Assembly: GCA_036787065.1 (NCBI GenBank)
Contig: DAIQPZ010000011.1
Location: 1-32,688, forward strand
DNA length: 32,688 bases
Source of the DNA: JAJYIW01 sp036787065
GTDB taxonomy: Bacteria > Chloroflexota > Anaerolineae > Anaerolineales > Anaerolineaceae
Direction: 5' to 3'
A program made the position numbers and the translations under genes. Positions 1-9,090 of the stretch are shown one piece after another (within the stretch, counting starts at the first letter, position 1; each line of letters starts with the position of its first letter). The notes below the pieces were generated by a model that saw only the letters and a list, made by a program, of their open reading frames with translations, was not told the DNA's origin and searched no databases.

Positions 1-94
1 CGTCAGAGCCACCCCAACCGCTCCTCCCCAACCGACCTCCAACCCACCGGCGACGCTCACCCCTGAGGCCCCTACCCCAACCGCAACTCCTTAA
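1..94 (+). CDS. 3' end of a Pro/Thr-rich protein (partial)
   Basis: One open frame (codons starting at base 2) runs from the window edge to a TAA at 92-94. It encodes about 30 residues that are almost entirely Pro, Thr and Ala. Such tails are typical of extracytoplasmic or linker regions in Anaerolineae proteins, and the PpiC-type protein at the other end of this window also ends in a Pro/Thr-rich tail. No domain is visible, so no function can be assigned. It is followed directly by a strong terminator, so it is the last gene of its transcript. Confidence 0.6.
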   Translation, partial: VRATPTAPPQPTSNPPATLTPEAPTPTATP

Positions 95-120
95 TAAATT
101 TTTTACACGAAAAACTGGTT

Positions 121-147
121 AGGCGGGTTTTCAGACCCGCCTTTTTT
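121..147 (+). terminator. Rho-independent terminator
   Basis: Perfect 8-bp stem AGGCGGGT (121-128) / ACCCGCCT (135-142), 6-nt loop, then a run of T residues. It ends the transcript of the partial upstream gene and separates it from rpoD. Confidence 0.9.
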
Positions 148-160
148 ATCATAATAGCTC

Positions 161-189
161 TTGATTTTTAATCTAAAAAAGAGTATTCT
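161..189 (+). promoter_or_regulatory. Candidate sigma-70 promoter of rpoD
   Basis: TTGATT (161-166), 17-bp spacer, TATTCT (184-189); each hexamer matches the consensus at 4 of 6 positions. It lies between the upstream terminator and rpoD and predicts a start near 196 with a leader of about 35 nt. Confidence 0.45.
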
Positions 190-230
190 GTTTTTACCTT
201 GTTAACCGGTTAAAAGGACATTCGGAAAAA

Positions 231-1454
231 ATGATGGATGATGCATTGATTAATGTTGTTGAGGATGAAGAGGAATATCCAGCAATTGCACGGCTGATTG
301 AATTAGGGCGCCAAAAATCATACGTGACAATCGATGATATTCTTCATTTTTTTCCAGAAGCTGAACAGGATGTCGAACAACTTGAAGAAGCGTTTGCGGC
401 TTTGATTAGCGCAGGTATCCCTTATCTTGAGGATATCCCCTCCCTGGAAGAGCCATCGGAAGATGAATTATCACCCGATGAGAATGAAGATGACGACGAT
501 GACGATCACACCCCAAATGCATTTTTAGATGACCTGGCCAATATTGATACAGACGATACGATTGGGCTTTATCTTAAAGAAGTCAGCCGGGTCCCATTAT
601 TAACGGCTGAAGAAGAAGTCGATTTGGCCCAACGCATCGAACGAGGGCGCATGTCGCGGGAAGAATTAGCCCGGGGAAATGTCAGTTCTCGCCGGCGCAT
701 GGAACTGCGCCGCCTCATTGAGGACGGCTGGGGCGCGAGGGAACACCTGATTACGGCCAATTCCAGGCTGGTGATCAGTGTCGCTAAAAAATATATGGGA
801 CGCGGTGTCCCTTTCCTGGATTTAATCCAGGAAGGGAATATTGGCCTGATCCGTGCAACTAAGAAATTTGATTATCGCCGTGGTCATAAGTTCAGCACCT
901 ATGCGACCTGGTGGATCCGCCAGGCCGTGACGCGCGCAATTGCCGATCAGGGACGTACCATCCGCGTTCCAGTGCATATGGGCGACCAGATTAATAAATT
1001 GCTGCGCGTACAACACCAGTTGACCCAACGCTTAGGCCGCGAACCAACCGTGGATGAGCTTGCAAATGCGTTGGAAGTGCCGCCAAAGAAAGTGGAGAAC
1101 ATGATCCAGGTGGCCAGGCGGCCTTTATCCCTGGAAACACCCACCGATGATGAAGAAGATTCCGTCCTGGGTGATTTTATCGAAGATGACGAAGCACCGC
1201 CTCCAGATGAGATGGCGACATACAACCTGCTGCGCGAGCACCTGGAAGAGGTCTTGAATTCCCTTCCACCGCGTGAAGTGCGCATCCTGCAGCTCCGCTA
1301 CGGACTGCTGGATGGTCAGGCCTATACGCTGGAAGAAGTGGGTAGAAAAATGGGTGTCACCCGGGAACGGGTAAGACAAATCGAAGCCCAGGCATTAAGC
1401 CGTCTGAGACATCCATCCATCCGTAGAAAACTGCGGGACTACCTTGGAGAATAA
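231..1454 (+). CDS. rpoD: Primary RNA polymerase sigma factor (RpoD/SigA)
   Basis: Housekeeping sigma factor that directs RNA polymerase to -10/-35 promoters. Of 407 residues, an acidic region 1.1-like segment covers about 17-65 and a poly-Asp stretch lies near 87-92. Region 1.2 is at about 108-140 (IGLYLKEVSRVPLL). Region 2 is at about 171-250, with the core-binding and -10 recognition motifs (FLDLIQEGNIGLIRA, FSTYATWWIRQA). Region 3 is at about 252-330, and region 4 with its HTH at about 341-403 (VTRERVRQIEAQALSRLRHP). All regions of a group 1 sigma-70 are present and the length fits a compact member. The protein starts Met-Met, so ATG 231 or 234 is possible; an AAAGGA-like site lies at 213-218. 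It has its own terminator-bounded unit. Confidence 0.97.
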   Translation: MMDDALINVVEDEEEYPAIARLIELGRQKSYVTIDDILHFFPEAEQDVEQLEEAFAALISAGIPYLEDIPSLEEPSEDELSPDENEDDDDDDHTPNAFLDDLANIDTDDTIGLYLKEVSRVPLLTAEEEVDLAQRIERGRMSREELARGNVSSRRRMELRRLIEDGWGAREHLITANSRLVISVAKKYMGRGVPFLDLIQEGNIGLIRATKKFDYRRGHKFSTYATWWIRQAVTRAIADQGRTIRVPVHMGDQINKLLRVQHQLTQRLGREPTVDELANALEVPPKKVENMIQVARRPLSLETPTDDEEDSVLGDFIEDDEAPPPDEMATYNLLREHLEEVLNSLPPREVRILQLRYGLLDGQAYTLEEVGRKMGVTRERVRQIEAQALSRLRHPSIRRKLRDYLGE

Positions 1455-1481
1455 GTCAACCAGAGTCCAGGCGTGAAGATT

Positions 1482-1516
1482 CACGTGCGATGCGGGATTG
1501 GACTGTATCGCACGTG
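1482..1516. repeat. 10-bp perfect inverted repeat after rpoD
   Basis: CACGTGCGAT (1482-1491) and ATCGCACGTG (1507-1516) are perfect inverse complements with a 15-nt loop, 28 bp after the rpoD stop. The following CTATTTAATAAA is only weakly T-rich, so this may be a poor terminator or a symmetric protein site in the leader of the next gene. Confidence 0.6.
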
Positions 1517-1592
1517 CTATTTAATAAACCGATGGGATATCCTTGCGTATTCTGGATATTTGATGCATACTTGAAAAGGGAGGCTGATCCAA

Positions 1593-4500
1593 ATGGCAAA
1601 AGTGTCTCTTAGGTTGTATGACCGTGAAATCGAAAAATTAATCGATGGTTCTCATATAGAAGAAGCCATTGCCCATTGTAAGCACATTCTGCAGACCTAT
1701 CCAAAGCATATCGATACGTATCGGCTTTTGGGCAAAGCTTATTTAGAAAACCAGCGCTACGGAGAATCTACCGATATATTTCAACGCGTGCTTGCATCCG
1801 CACCGGATGACTTTGTGGCGCATATCGGCTTAAGTATTATCCGCGAGGATGAAGCCAATCTGGATACCGCTCTCTGGCATATGGAGCGGGCTTTTGAGGT
1901 CCAACCCTCCAACAGCGCGATTCAAGACGAGCTCCGGCGGTTATATGGTCGCCGTGACGGGCTGGAACCCCCAAGGATCCGCTTAACGCGGGGCGCGCTG
2001 GTTCGCATGTATGCCAGGGGTGATTTATACCTGCAGGCGATTGCCGAAATTCGAGCCTTATTGGCGGAAGAACCCCAGCGCCCGGATATTCAGGTGCTGC
2101 TGGCACGCATGTGCTTTTTGTCTGGGAAAAAAGTTGAAGCCATCGAAGTCTGTGGGGAACTTTTAAATAAATATCCCTACTGTTACGAAGCGAACCGCAT
2201 TCTGGCTGAAATATTACCCGGAACAAGCCGGTCTGAAGACGCGAAAATATACCGGCAGCGGGTGATTTCACTAGATCCTTATATGGCATTCACCTCCATC
2301 GAGAGACCCACACCCCTGGACATCCCAGATAATGCCGTCATATTAGAACGCCTGGATTGGCAGCAATACGAAGAAAACGGGTATGCTCAACCGAATTGGG
2401 CGGAATCTCTGGGAATTAACCTGGATGAATCAGGGGTACAAGCCCTACCTGCGCTGGAATGGCTGGACGCATCCAATCCAGCCCTACAGGCTCCAACCGC
2501 GCAAGCAGCCGAGTCACCCGCAGCCAGCCTGGAGCAAAAGTCACCGTCCGAGCCGGCGGCAACGGTCCAACCGCCAGCCAGTGGGACTGGTGATATTGAT
2601 CACATGATCCCAGAATGGATGCGCGATTCGGGATGGACCAAGGCCGAAGGACAGGGTACTGGAGAGCCTATCGAACAGGTGAGCGCATTCTCATCCCTCA
2701 GCCTGGATAACAGCAGCCTGGCAAAAGAAGAAACCGACACTGGCGAGATTAAACCCGGAGCAATTCCTGATTGGCTCCAGGCACTGGCGCCAGATGTACC
2801 GGTCGATGATCAAACCACAGCCATTGACAAGAATTTTGAGCAGCTTTTTGCCTCCACGCCGGTCACTGCCGCAGAACCAGAATTGACGGTCGAAGTTCAT
2901 CCAGCCTCAGAAGAACCAGCGCCCAGTGGGCAGGTCGAAGAAGCGCCCGTGCTTGAAACCGATCTGCATCCCAATGCTGTTGCAGCCGCAGAAAATGCCG
3001 AAATGCCGGATTGGCTCAAAGGGTTTAAACCAGAAGAAAAAGTAGAGTCAGAAGAAGAATTACCCGCCTGGTTTAACGAAGATCAAGGGGATGTCATCCA
3101 TATCGCGGAACCGGCTGTTGCGGACGGAATTCCAGGGTGGCTGAGTGAAATCAACCAGGCGCCAGCGGTCCAGGAAAGCACACCGCAGCCTGTTGTTGAA
3201 AATGAACCCGTGACTACACCCGGCGCAGTGGCCCAAGACGCCAATGAATTGCCAGGATGGTTAAGTGACCTGGTCACGCCTAAAGAAGGTGAAGAAGGCG
3301 CTGTTGCGGTCCTCCCCGGGGAGCGGCGATCATCGGTTTCAGCCTGGATCCAGGAAGCTCAAGCAGAAAGTCCTCTCCCCAAACCGGGTGAAGCGCCAAC
3401 CGTGGGTGATGAAAACCTGGAACCGGGCGAGCTGCCCAATTGGATGAAATCGCTTGAGCCAGTCGAGACCAAAGAGTCGCCCGCACCGATAGACGCCATT
3501 GAAACCCCCATTCATGCAAATAGGCCTGAGGCGCTCCCAACCGAAACTGCTCCGGTCGCGCCCCTTGGATCTGGACTCAAAACATTTCCCGATTGGTTGC
3601 AATTCTTAGAAACATCCGCGGTTGAAGAAAATCAAGCCAGCCCAGAACTAACAGCTCATACAAGCCCGGACCAACCTACCCCTGACGCGCAACCCACGGT
3701 TGCGGTAAGCTGGCCCAAGGCGGCCTTGCCCGATGCCAGCGTGCCAGATACTGGCGTGCCAGATTGGTTAACCGAGGAAGAAAAGCCGTCGCCTACCCCC
3801 CAGGCGGAAATTACAACACTCGCAGACAGCACATTAGTCCAAAAACCTATTGGCTCTTTGGATAACTGGCTGCATAAGGTTGAGAACGAAGCGTCTTCGA
3901 CCGCGCCAACTCAGCCGGTTAAAGTTAAACCATCGAGCACAGGTGAAACTCCCCAGGATCAGGCGCCAGTTGCCCCATTAAAGGAGCACGAACTCACCCC
4001 TGAACCCCAGGAAGACGTCTTACCAGAATGGTTAAAGGGACTCGGAACCGATCAGACCGAAACTGACGCTATTTCAGAAAAAACGCTAGGCCCCTTGCCC
4101 GATTGGCTGGCAGAGCTCGAAACCGGATCGACCCTGGAAGCATACCCCGGAGAACCATTAACGCCGGCTGAACCAGCCGCCCATTTCCCTGATTGGCTCA
4201 GCGAGTTCACTGAAGCACCCGTTGAAGAAGCTTCCGCTCCGATCGGGACACAAACCACGATCAACGAGGTTGTCCCATCCGGTACAACCCCCACCACCCC
4301 TGTCGATAATATACCATCCTTAGAAGACCAGGATGCGGCCCTGGCCTGGTTAGAGGGCCTGGCAGCCAAACATGGCGCAGACGGAGAGACCCTTTTTGTT
4401 AAACCCGAAGATCGCCTGGAAGCCCCGCCCGCCTGGGTTCAAGAAAGTGCTGCCGAAGTTACCATACCTGAGCCAGCCATTGAAACACCTCAGGTTGAAA

Positions 4501-6295
4501 CGACTGCTGCCTCTTTCGAGCCAACGGAACCGGAGCCGTTCAGCCTGGAAGAACCGCTTTCACAGACCGAGGCCTTACCAGATTGGCTGCAGGAGCTTAA
4601 AGGGAGCCCCAAAGCCGAGACCCCCGTTGGCCCAACCCATGCTCTCGCCGCAATGGATCAAGACGCTGCGCTGGCTTGGCTCGAAGGTCTGGCTGCCAAA
4701 CATGGCGCCGATGAAGAGACGCTGTTTGTCAAACCCGAAGAGCGCCAGGAAACACCACCCACCTGGGTGCAGACTGCAGCCGCCGAAGCTGCCGAAGCCG
4801 CCCAGTCCACCAGCGAAACGTCTGCATTAGACGTTGTGCCTGCAGTTGAGAAGATCATTCCCGCGACCGCTGAAACTCCCCCGCAGACCACAGAAATGCC
4901 TGTCAGCACCGCCGTTTCGGCAGCGCCAACAAATGAAGATGCAGCCCTGGCATGGCTAGAAAACTTGGCAGCCAAACATGGCGCCGTTGAAGAGACGCTG
5001 TTTGTTAAACCCGAAGATCGCCTGGAAACGCCCCCCATCTGGGTACAGGCTGCAACTGCTGAAGCTGTCGCAGCCGCTGAAGCTGCCGCAACGGCAGGGG
5101 TTGCTCCCCCACAGCCTGGCATAGAGACTGAGCCTGTAGCCGAAACGACTCCACCACAAGCAACACCCATAGCCAGTCCAACTTCAGAGGAAGATGCCGG
5201 TCTCGCCTGGCTCGAAAGCCTGGCTGCCAAGCATGGCGCCGATGAAGAAACGCTCTTTGTAAAACCTGAAGAACGCCAGGAAACAGCTCCAGCCTGGGTT
5301 CAGGAAGTTGCGGCTCAGGCCGCGGCGGCACAGGTTGCCCAAATCCTGCCGGTAAAGGCCGAAGAATCCCCGGCGGTTCAATCCACCACCCTTAAAGAGC
5401 CGGAAACTCCCACGGCGGAGATAACTTATTCGCCAACAGTGGAAACTGGAACATCCCCTAAACTTCATTTTGCGCCAGAAGTTGAGGCAGTTATTCCACC
5501 GGAAGCAGCGGCCTCAAACGAGCAACCNNNNNNNNNNNNNNNNNNNNNNNNNNNNNNNNNNNNNNNNNNNNNNNNNNNNNNNNNNNNNNNNNNNNNNNNN
5601 NNNNNNNNNNNNNNNNNNNNNNNNNNNCGCCAGAAGTTGAGGCAGTTATTCCACCGGAAGCAGCGGCCTCAAACGAGCAACCAGCCCGAACGGCGAATGA
5701 CACATCCCTGCCGGAATGGCTGCGCGGTTTCGAGACAGAAGAGATTGACACTCCTACCCAACCCAATCAGATGACTCCAGTGGTCACACCTCAAAAAAAG
5801 GTCGGAGCTGCGCCCCAACCCGTTGAAGAAACCACCACATGGTTGGCCAGTTTTGCTAAATCCGAAGCCAAAAACGCCGGCGGTGTCGCTCCAGAAAATG
5901 TGGTTGAAAAGAAAGCACCCACCGCCTACCCAAGCGATGAAACTTTGGTCATGAAACGCCCGGAAGTAGTACCACCCAGACCCGCTGCCAAAATGGCTGA
6001 GACGACTGCCGCGGTCGAAAAACAAACCGATGGCGGTGACGATTGGCAGGCGGCGCTGTCCCAGGCGCAAACAGCCCTCTATGAAGGACAGATCGACGTC
6101 GCATTAGAGGGTTACGGTCACCTGATTAATTCTGGCCAGCTCATCGACGAAGCCATCCATGACCTGCGCGACGCGTTATATCATTACCCGGTTGAGGTAA
6201 CCATCTGGCAAACCCTCGGTGATGCGTACGTGCGTACCAACCATTTGCAAGATGCCTTGGACGCCTATACGAAAGCTGAAGAATTGATAAGATAA
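1593..6295 (+). CDS. Giant TPR protein with W-motif low-complexity region (split by an assembly gap)
   Basis: A strong ribosome site AAGGGAGG (1576-1583) precedes ATG 1593. The N-terminal ~210 residues form TPR-like helix pairs. A long Pro/Glu/Ala/Thr-rich region follows, holding about 15 copies of a short motif [hydrophobic]-P-[D/E/G/N]-W-[L/M] (for example IPDWLQALA, LPEWLKGLG) and four ~40-residue repeats. The last ~85 residues are again TPR-like (from DDWQAALSQAQTALYEG). There is no signal peptide or membrane segment. The frame appears to stop at 5774 and restart at 5771, but only because of the 100-N gap: removing the gap plus one copy of the 55-bp duplicate (155 bp) joins the frames into one 1515-residue protein. 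TPRs suggest a scaffold and the W motifs suggest many identical docking sites. The binding partner and function are unknown. Confidence 0.85.
4323..5303 (+). repeat. Four ~40-aa coding repeats in the TPR protein
   Basis: Copies lie at 4323-4442, 4653-4772, 4929-5048 and 5184-5303. Each encodes a block with core DAALAWLE, LAAKHGA, ETLFVKPE and a closing WVQ. Spacers are Ala/Pro/Thr/Glu-rich and vary in length (starts 330, 276 and 255 bp apart). High conservation of the blocks against divergent spacers points to recent duplication or selection on the block itself. Confidence 0.9.
5473..5682. other. False scaffold gap flanked by an identical 55-bp overlap
   Basis: Bases 5528-5627 are exactly 100 N. 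The 55 bases before the gap (5473-5527) are identical to the 55 bases after it (5628-5682). Bases 5528 and 5683 are both the third codon position of their flanking frames, so merging the copies restores one open frame. The simplest reading is two contigs that overlap by one k-mer and were scaffolded instead of merged; a collapsed tandem repeat cannot be excluded. Confidence 0.9.
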
Positions 6296-6299
6296 CCCC

Positions 6300-6578
6300 A
6301 TGGCAGATTCACTTGTCGTTGTTTACACAGCCAGTGGCCGGTTAGAGGCCGATATGGTCAAGATGTTTTTGAATTCAGAAGGCATTCCTGCCGAAGCTAT
6401 CCAGGAAAGTTATGGCATTACCCTTGGTCTAACCGTCGGTGAATTAGGCAAAGCAGATATTCTGGTACCTTTTGAATTTGAGCAAAGCGCCAGAAAGCTG
6501 ATCGAGGAAATGCAAAATGATCTCATCGCTTCAGAAGAAGATGAACCTTCCGATAATGATATAGAAGAACAATCTTGA
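6300..6578 (+). CDS. DUF2007-like small protein (putative signal-transducing fold)
   Basis: A 92-residue protein that starts 4 bp after the TPR gene stop with no clear ribosome site, suggesting translational coupling. The pattern VVVYTASGRLEADMVKMFL, then SEGIPAE, then a central Gly/Leu stretch and ADILVPFEFEQSARKLIEE matches the DUF2007 layout: a beta-alpha-beta unit, a glycine-rich middle, and a final strand with V-P-x-x near the end. The C-terminus is a short acidic tail. Family members are small cytoplasmic proteins of uncertain role, often next to multi-domain or zinc-ribbon proteins. Function is not known; its tight position suggests it works with the TPR protein. Confidence 0.7.
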   Translation: MADSLVVVYTASGRLEADMVKMFLNSEGIPAEAIQESYGITLGLTVGELGKADILVPFEFEQSARKLIEEMQNDLIASEEDEPSDNDIEEQS

Positions 6579-6594
6579 CACCCATTCGCCCTAA

Positions 6595-6996
6595 ATGGCA
6601 ACTCCTGAACAACACGACCGGATAGAATCTGCCATCCATGCATTTCGCACCCAACAACCTGCACTGGCGCGCGAAATCATTGCTTCGGTTTTGATAAAAA
6701 ACCCTGATAATGCAGAGGCCTGGAATTGGGCTTGCGAATTTTCAGCCACGACTGCCGAGAAAATGATCTGTTTACACCGGATCCTGGCCATTGATGGTGA
6801 AAACAGCGCTGCCAGGCGCTATTTAGATCAACTCTCCGCTGCGGGTGAACCCGATCAACGGCAGCCCGAAACCCCTCCTTTTTTCGCGGACGTCCTAACG
6901 CCATTCGAAAAACCTCCCGTTGCCATTAATTTTCAGTCAGCTCCGGTTAATTCACCGGTCCTCTGGTCCCCAGATCCCCCAAAATTAAAAAGGTAA
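6595..6996 (+). CDS. Small TPR-like helical protein, probably the N-terminal half of a frameshifted gene
   Basis: A 133-residue ORF beginning 16 bp after the previous stop, without an evident ribosome site. Residues ~1-85 form two to three amphipathic helix pairs of TPR type (ALAREIIASVLIKNPDNAEA, then WACEF...). A Pro-rich linker with few secondary-structure-forming residues follows and ends in Lys/Arg. The frame stops at 6994-6996 directly where the next ORF opens in the -1 frame as Lys-rich residues followed by a membrane segment. The next ORF has no ATG. This arrangement suggests one gene: cytoplasmic TPR, basic stop, TM helix, outside domain. Function unknown. Confidence 0.6.
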   Translation: MATPEQHDRIESAIHAFRTQQPALAREIIASVLIKNPDNAEAWNWACEFSATTAEKMICLHRILAIDGENSAARRYLDQLSAAGEPDQRQPETPPFFADVLTPFEKPPVAINFQSAPVNSPVLWSPDPPKLKR

Positions 6997-7016
6997 ACGT
7001 CCGGGCGATCGATTTT

Positions 7017-7622
7017 TTGTTGATCCCCTTCGGTATTTTACTCAATATCCCACCTATGTTCTACTTCGGTGTCGTCACCGCGGGATTGAAGCTCTACGGT
7101 TTCCTCTATTATGAGACAAATACCGTTGCTATCAGCGGTCCAGATTTTGACCACATGAGTCTATCCTCTTCCTTCCAGGATATCACCTCAACGGATAGTC
7201 ATTGGAAAATAACTTATGAAAAACCGGTAAATTCGAGTTTCACCGGCTTGGTCCGCCACGTCTCCGTCGATCGAGTCGACATGTTTCCAATTCTCAGTCA
7301 TGACTTTCTGGTTACCACCGGAGATTATGCCAACCCAGACCTGGTCACAACTTTTGTGAGCGACCACCATTTTCGCTGGCGAACATCCAGCTCCAATGCA
7401 CTCATGGGATCCATCAATCTATTACATATTGTCCCGGTCAGTAAGGATATTTATACTACCTTGATCCAGGTCAAGAATGGGGATCAGGTAACGATTGGGG
7501 GCAGGGAAATTTCAAGAATTGATTATTATGATCAAAGTGACGCCTTCAAAGCTTTTTGGGAAGACAGCGGTTGTAATTCCATCTTCGTCACCTCTGTTAA
7601 TATTCTGAACCCGGTGCCTTAG
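7017..7622 (+). CDS. Membrane-anchored protein of unknown function (probable C-terminal half of 6595 gene)
   Basis: From the first available start (TTG 7017) this ORF encodes 201 residues, but the frame is open further upstream through about 6960 with the basic stretch KIKKVNVRAID just before the hydrophobic segment. Residues ~1-32 (LLIPFGILLNIPPMFYFGVV) form a membrane segment. The rest is a soluble, beta-rich region with Thr/Ser and Asp and no recognised motif, predicted outside the cytoplasm by the positive-inside rule. No ATG or ribosome site is near 7017. A one-base slip in CCCCC (6976-6980) or the following A runs would join it to the upstream ORF. It ends 21 bp from the convergent GNAT gene. 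Confidence 0.6.
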   Translation: MLIPFGILLNIPPMFYFGVVTAGLKLYGFLYYETNTVAISGPDFDHMSLSSSFQDITSTDSHWKITYEKPVNSSFTGLVRHVSVDRVDMFPILSHDFLVTTGDYANPDLVTTFVSDHHFRWRTSSSNALMGSINLLHIVPVSKDIYTTLIQVKNGDQVTIGGREISRIDYYDQSDAFKAFWEDSGCNSIFVTSVNILNPVP

Positions 7623-7643
7623 GGACAATAACATGAAACTCCC

Positions 7644-8882
7644 TCAATAGGGCATCAAGATCAAAGAAGACATCGGAGGGAATAAGACTTCGATCACCTG
7701 CCTGCTTTGGGGCAGCGCGATCAGATCGGGCCAGGCGTCTCTAAGCTCGGTCAAACTCCGGTAACCAAACACAAGGCGGACAAAAGCATCCGGCGGGATA
7801 CATAAATCGCTCTGTTCGGCTGCGGACATCGAAGTATCGACAAAACCGCGGTTTTCAACACCCACAATCCGGTTGTCTTTTATCGCCACACACACCGCTT
7901 CCCTGTAAAAATTAATCAACAAGTCGGTCGACAAATGATTCAGCCCGGCATCGATCAGGCGTTTTTCCAGAATCGGCCCAATCCGGGAAAGTAATTTTTC
8001 TGGAACAGGAACGTTGATCAGCCATTGATAAAGTGACTGAGCGACCCCTCCCAGCGCTTCAACGGCCTGGTAGAACGGATCGGCCTGGTTTCCAAACACC
8101 TGGATTTCACCTGGAAAATCAATTTTAATTTTCGCCAGGATTGCGGGTATGCATTCAGGTGAATTTACCCCATTTTCCCGCATGATTAATATCCCATCCT
8201 TAACTTTTCCCCAAAAGTAACCCACCCAGGTGGCGCCATTTTCACTTTCGATGATGGTAAGCGGTATTCCCATGGCATGTATGAGATATTCCCAATAATC
8301 CTGGCTGCGTTGGACATAGATCTGCTGGTGGGCCATCGTCGCCTGGTAAAGGTTGGTAAGCCTGACGAAATCGTCGGGTTGAGGCAGCCTGAAGCGGATA
8401 GCGCTGGCGAGTTCAGATTCAAGGATCAGGCGGGTCGGCAAGCTAATCGCCCGGTCTTGATCGAGGCTATAACCGTATCCAAACTGGCGGTAATAATAAG
8501 GGATACCCTGAATAATGCTGAATTCAAAGCCGCGTTCTTTGACCAAATTCTGAAAATAACGCAACTGCGCACGGACCAGCCCTTTTTGTCTGTAGTCTGG
8601 ATGTGTGATCACCATTTCAAGCATGGCAGCATTTAATGGGATCCCGGCATAATCCACCACCCAGGGTAAAAGACAGGTCGTAGATACCACCTTTCCATTG
8701 GCGGAATCTTTTACCACAAAAAAGTTTTGCAATGTTACGTCCCGTTTCTGGTGGATCAACCGGTCGCAAATTGCCCCTTCGCCGGTGAACGTCTGGTGAA
8801 GATTAATAAATTGTGACGCATCACACTCGTCTTTTAATGGACCGAGAACCAACCCATTTCCCAGATCAATATTGGGTAACAT
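7644..8882 (-). CDS. GNAT N-acetyltransferase, Eis-like
   Basis: About 412 residues, the size and layout of Eis-type proteins. An N-terminal GNAT domain (about 10-155) carries MLEMVITHPDYRQKGLVRAQ, where the R-x-K-G-L/x-R segment is the acetyl-CoA pyrophosphate loop. A second degenerate GNAT domain follows (about 160-290). A C-terminal SCP2-like domain (about 300-412) ends in the familiar FGYRSLTELRDAWPDL and VLFPP segments. Eis-like enzymes acetylate amines such as aminoglycosides or lysines; the substrate here cannot be told. Starts: ATG 8882, or TTG three bases earlier at 8885; AAGGAG upstream lies 11 and 8 nt from these, so TTG is a real alternative. The gene is transcribed alone, convergent with the membrane protein and divergent from rpmF. 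Confidence 0.85.
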   Translation of the reverse strand: MLPNIDLGNGLVLGPLKDECDASQFINLHQTFTGEGAICDRLIHQKRDVTLQNFFVVKDSANGKVVSTTCLLPWVVDYAGIPLNAAMLEMVITHPDYRQKGLVRAQLRYFQNLVKERGFEFSIIQGIPYYYRQFGYGYSLDQDRAISLPTRLILESELASAIRFRLPQPDDFVRLTNLYQATMAHQQIYVQRSQDYWEYLIHAMGIPLTIIESENGATWVGYFWGKVKDGILIMRENGVNSPECIPAILAKIKIDFPGEIQVFGNQADPFYQAVEALGGVAQSLYQWLINVPVPEKLLSRIGPILEKRLIDAGLNHLSTDLLINFYREAVCVAIKDNRIVGVENRGFVDTSMSAAEQSDLCIPPDAFVRLVFGYRSLTELRDAWPDLIALPQSRQVIEVLFPPMSSLILMPY

Positions 8883-8986
8883 CAATCCCTAATCTCCTTT
8901 TTATGATCGGGTTAGTTGCCCCAATGGGACTAAAACAACACATCTAACCCATCTATCAATAATATCAGGACTTTTCATGAAGTGAA

Positions 8987-9003
8987 TCCCCCTATTTGGG
9001 GGA
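8987..9003. repeat. Short G/C hairpin in a gene-poor stretch
   Basis: TCCCCC (8987-8992) / GGGGGA (8998-9003) with a 5-nt loop. It is followed on the plus strand by more G runs (to about 9027) that could form a two-tier G-quadruplex. Bases 8886-9090 hold no gene that I can support. The whole 8883-9535 interval contains only this element, the AraC remnant, a promoter and one repeat. Confidence 0.4.
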
Positions 9004-9090
9004 TGCGGGGGTGTCCTGGCGGTTGGAGGCGAAATGACCGGTGTGGGGTAAGATGGCAGAAGCCTCATCGCGGGCATCCTGACCCGTTAA

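Noticed and set aside
4658..5230. 190-residue minus-strand ORF opposite the TPR protein
   Set aside because: It is an antisense shadow of the Ala/Glu/Pro-rich repeats; composition (Ser/Ala-rich) follows from the codon use of the plus-strand gene and no start signals are present.
5473..5682. Real tandem duplication of the 55-bp block
   Set aside because: An exact 55-base identity at both gap edges and perfect phase after merging fit an unmerged contig overlap better; a real duplication is possible but needs reads.
6976..6996. Programmed -1 frameshift joining the 6595 and 7017 ORFs
   Set aside because: The C and A runs do not form a canonical slippery heptamer in the right phase and no stimulatory structure is evident; a sequencing error or mutation is more likely.
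8987..9030. G-quadruplex regulating the GNAT gene
   Set aside because: Only two long G tracts are present, the others are GG; evidence is too weak for a claim.
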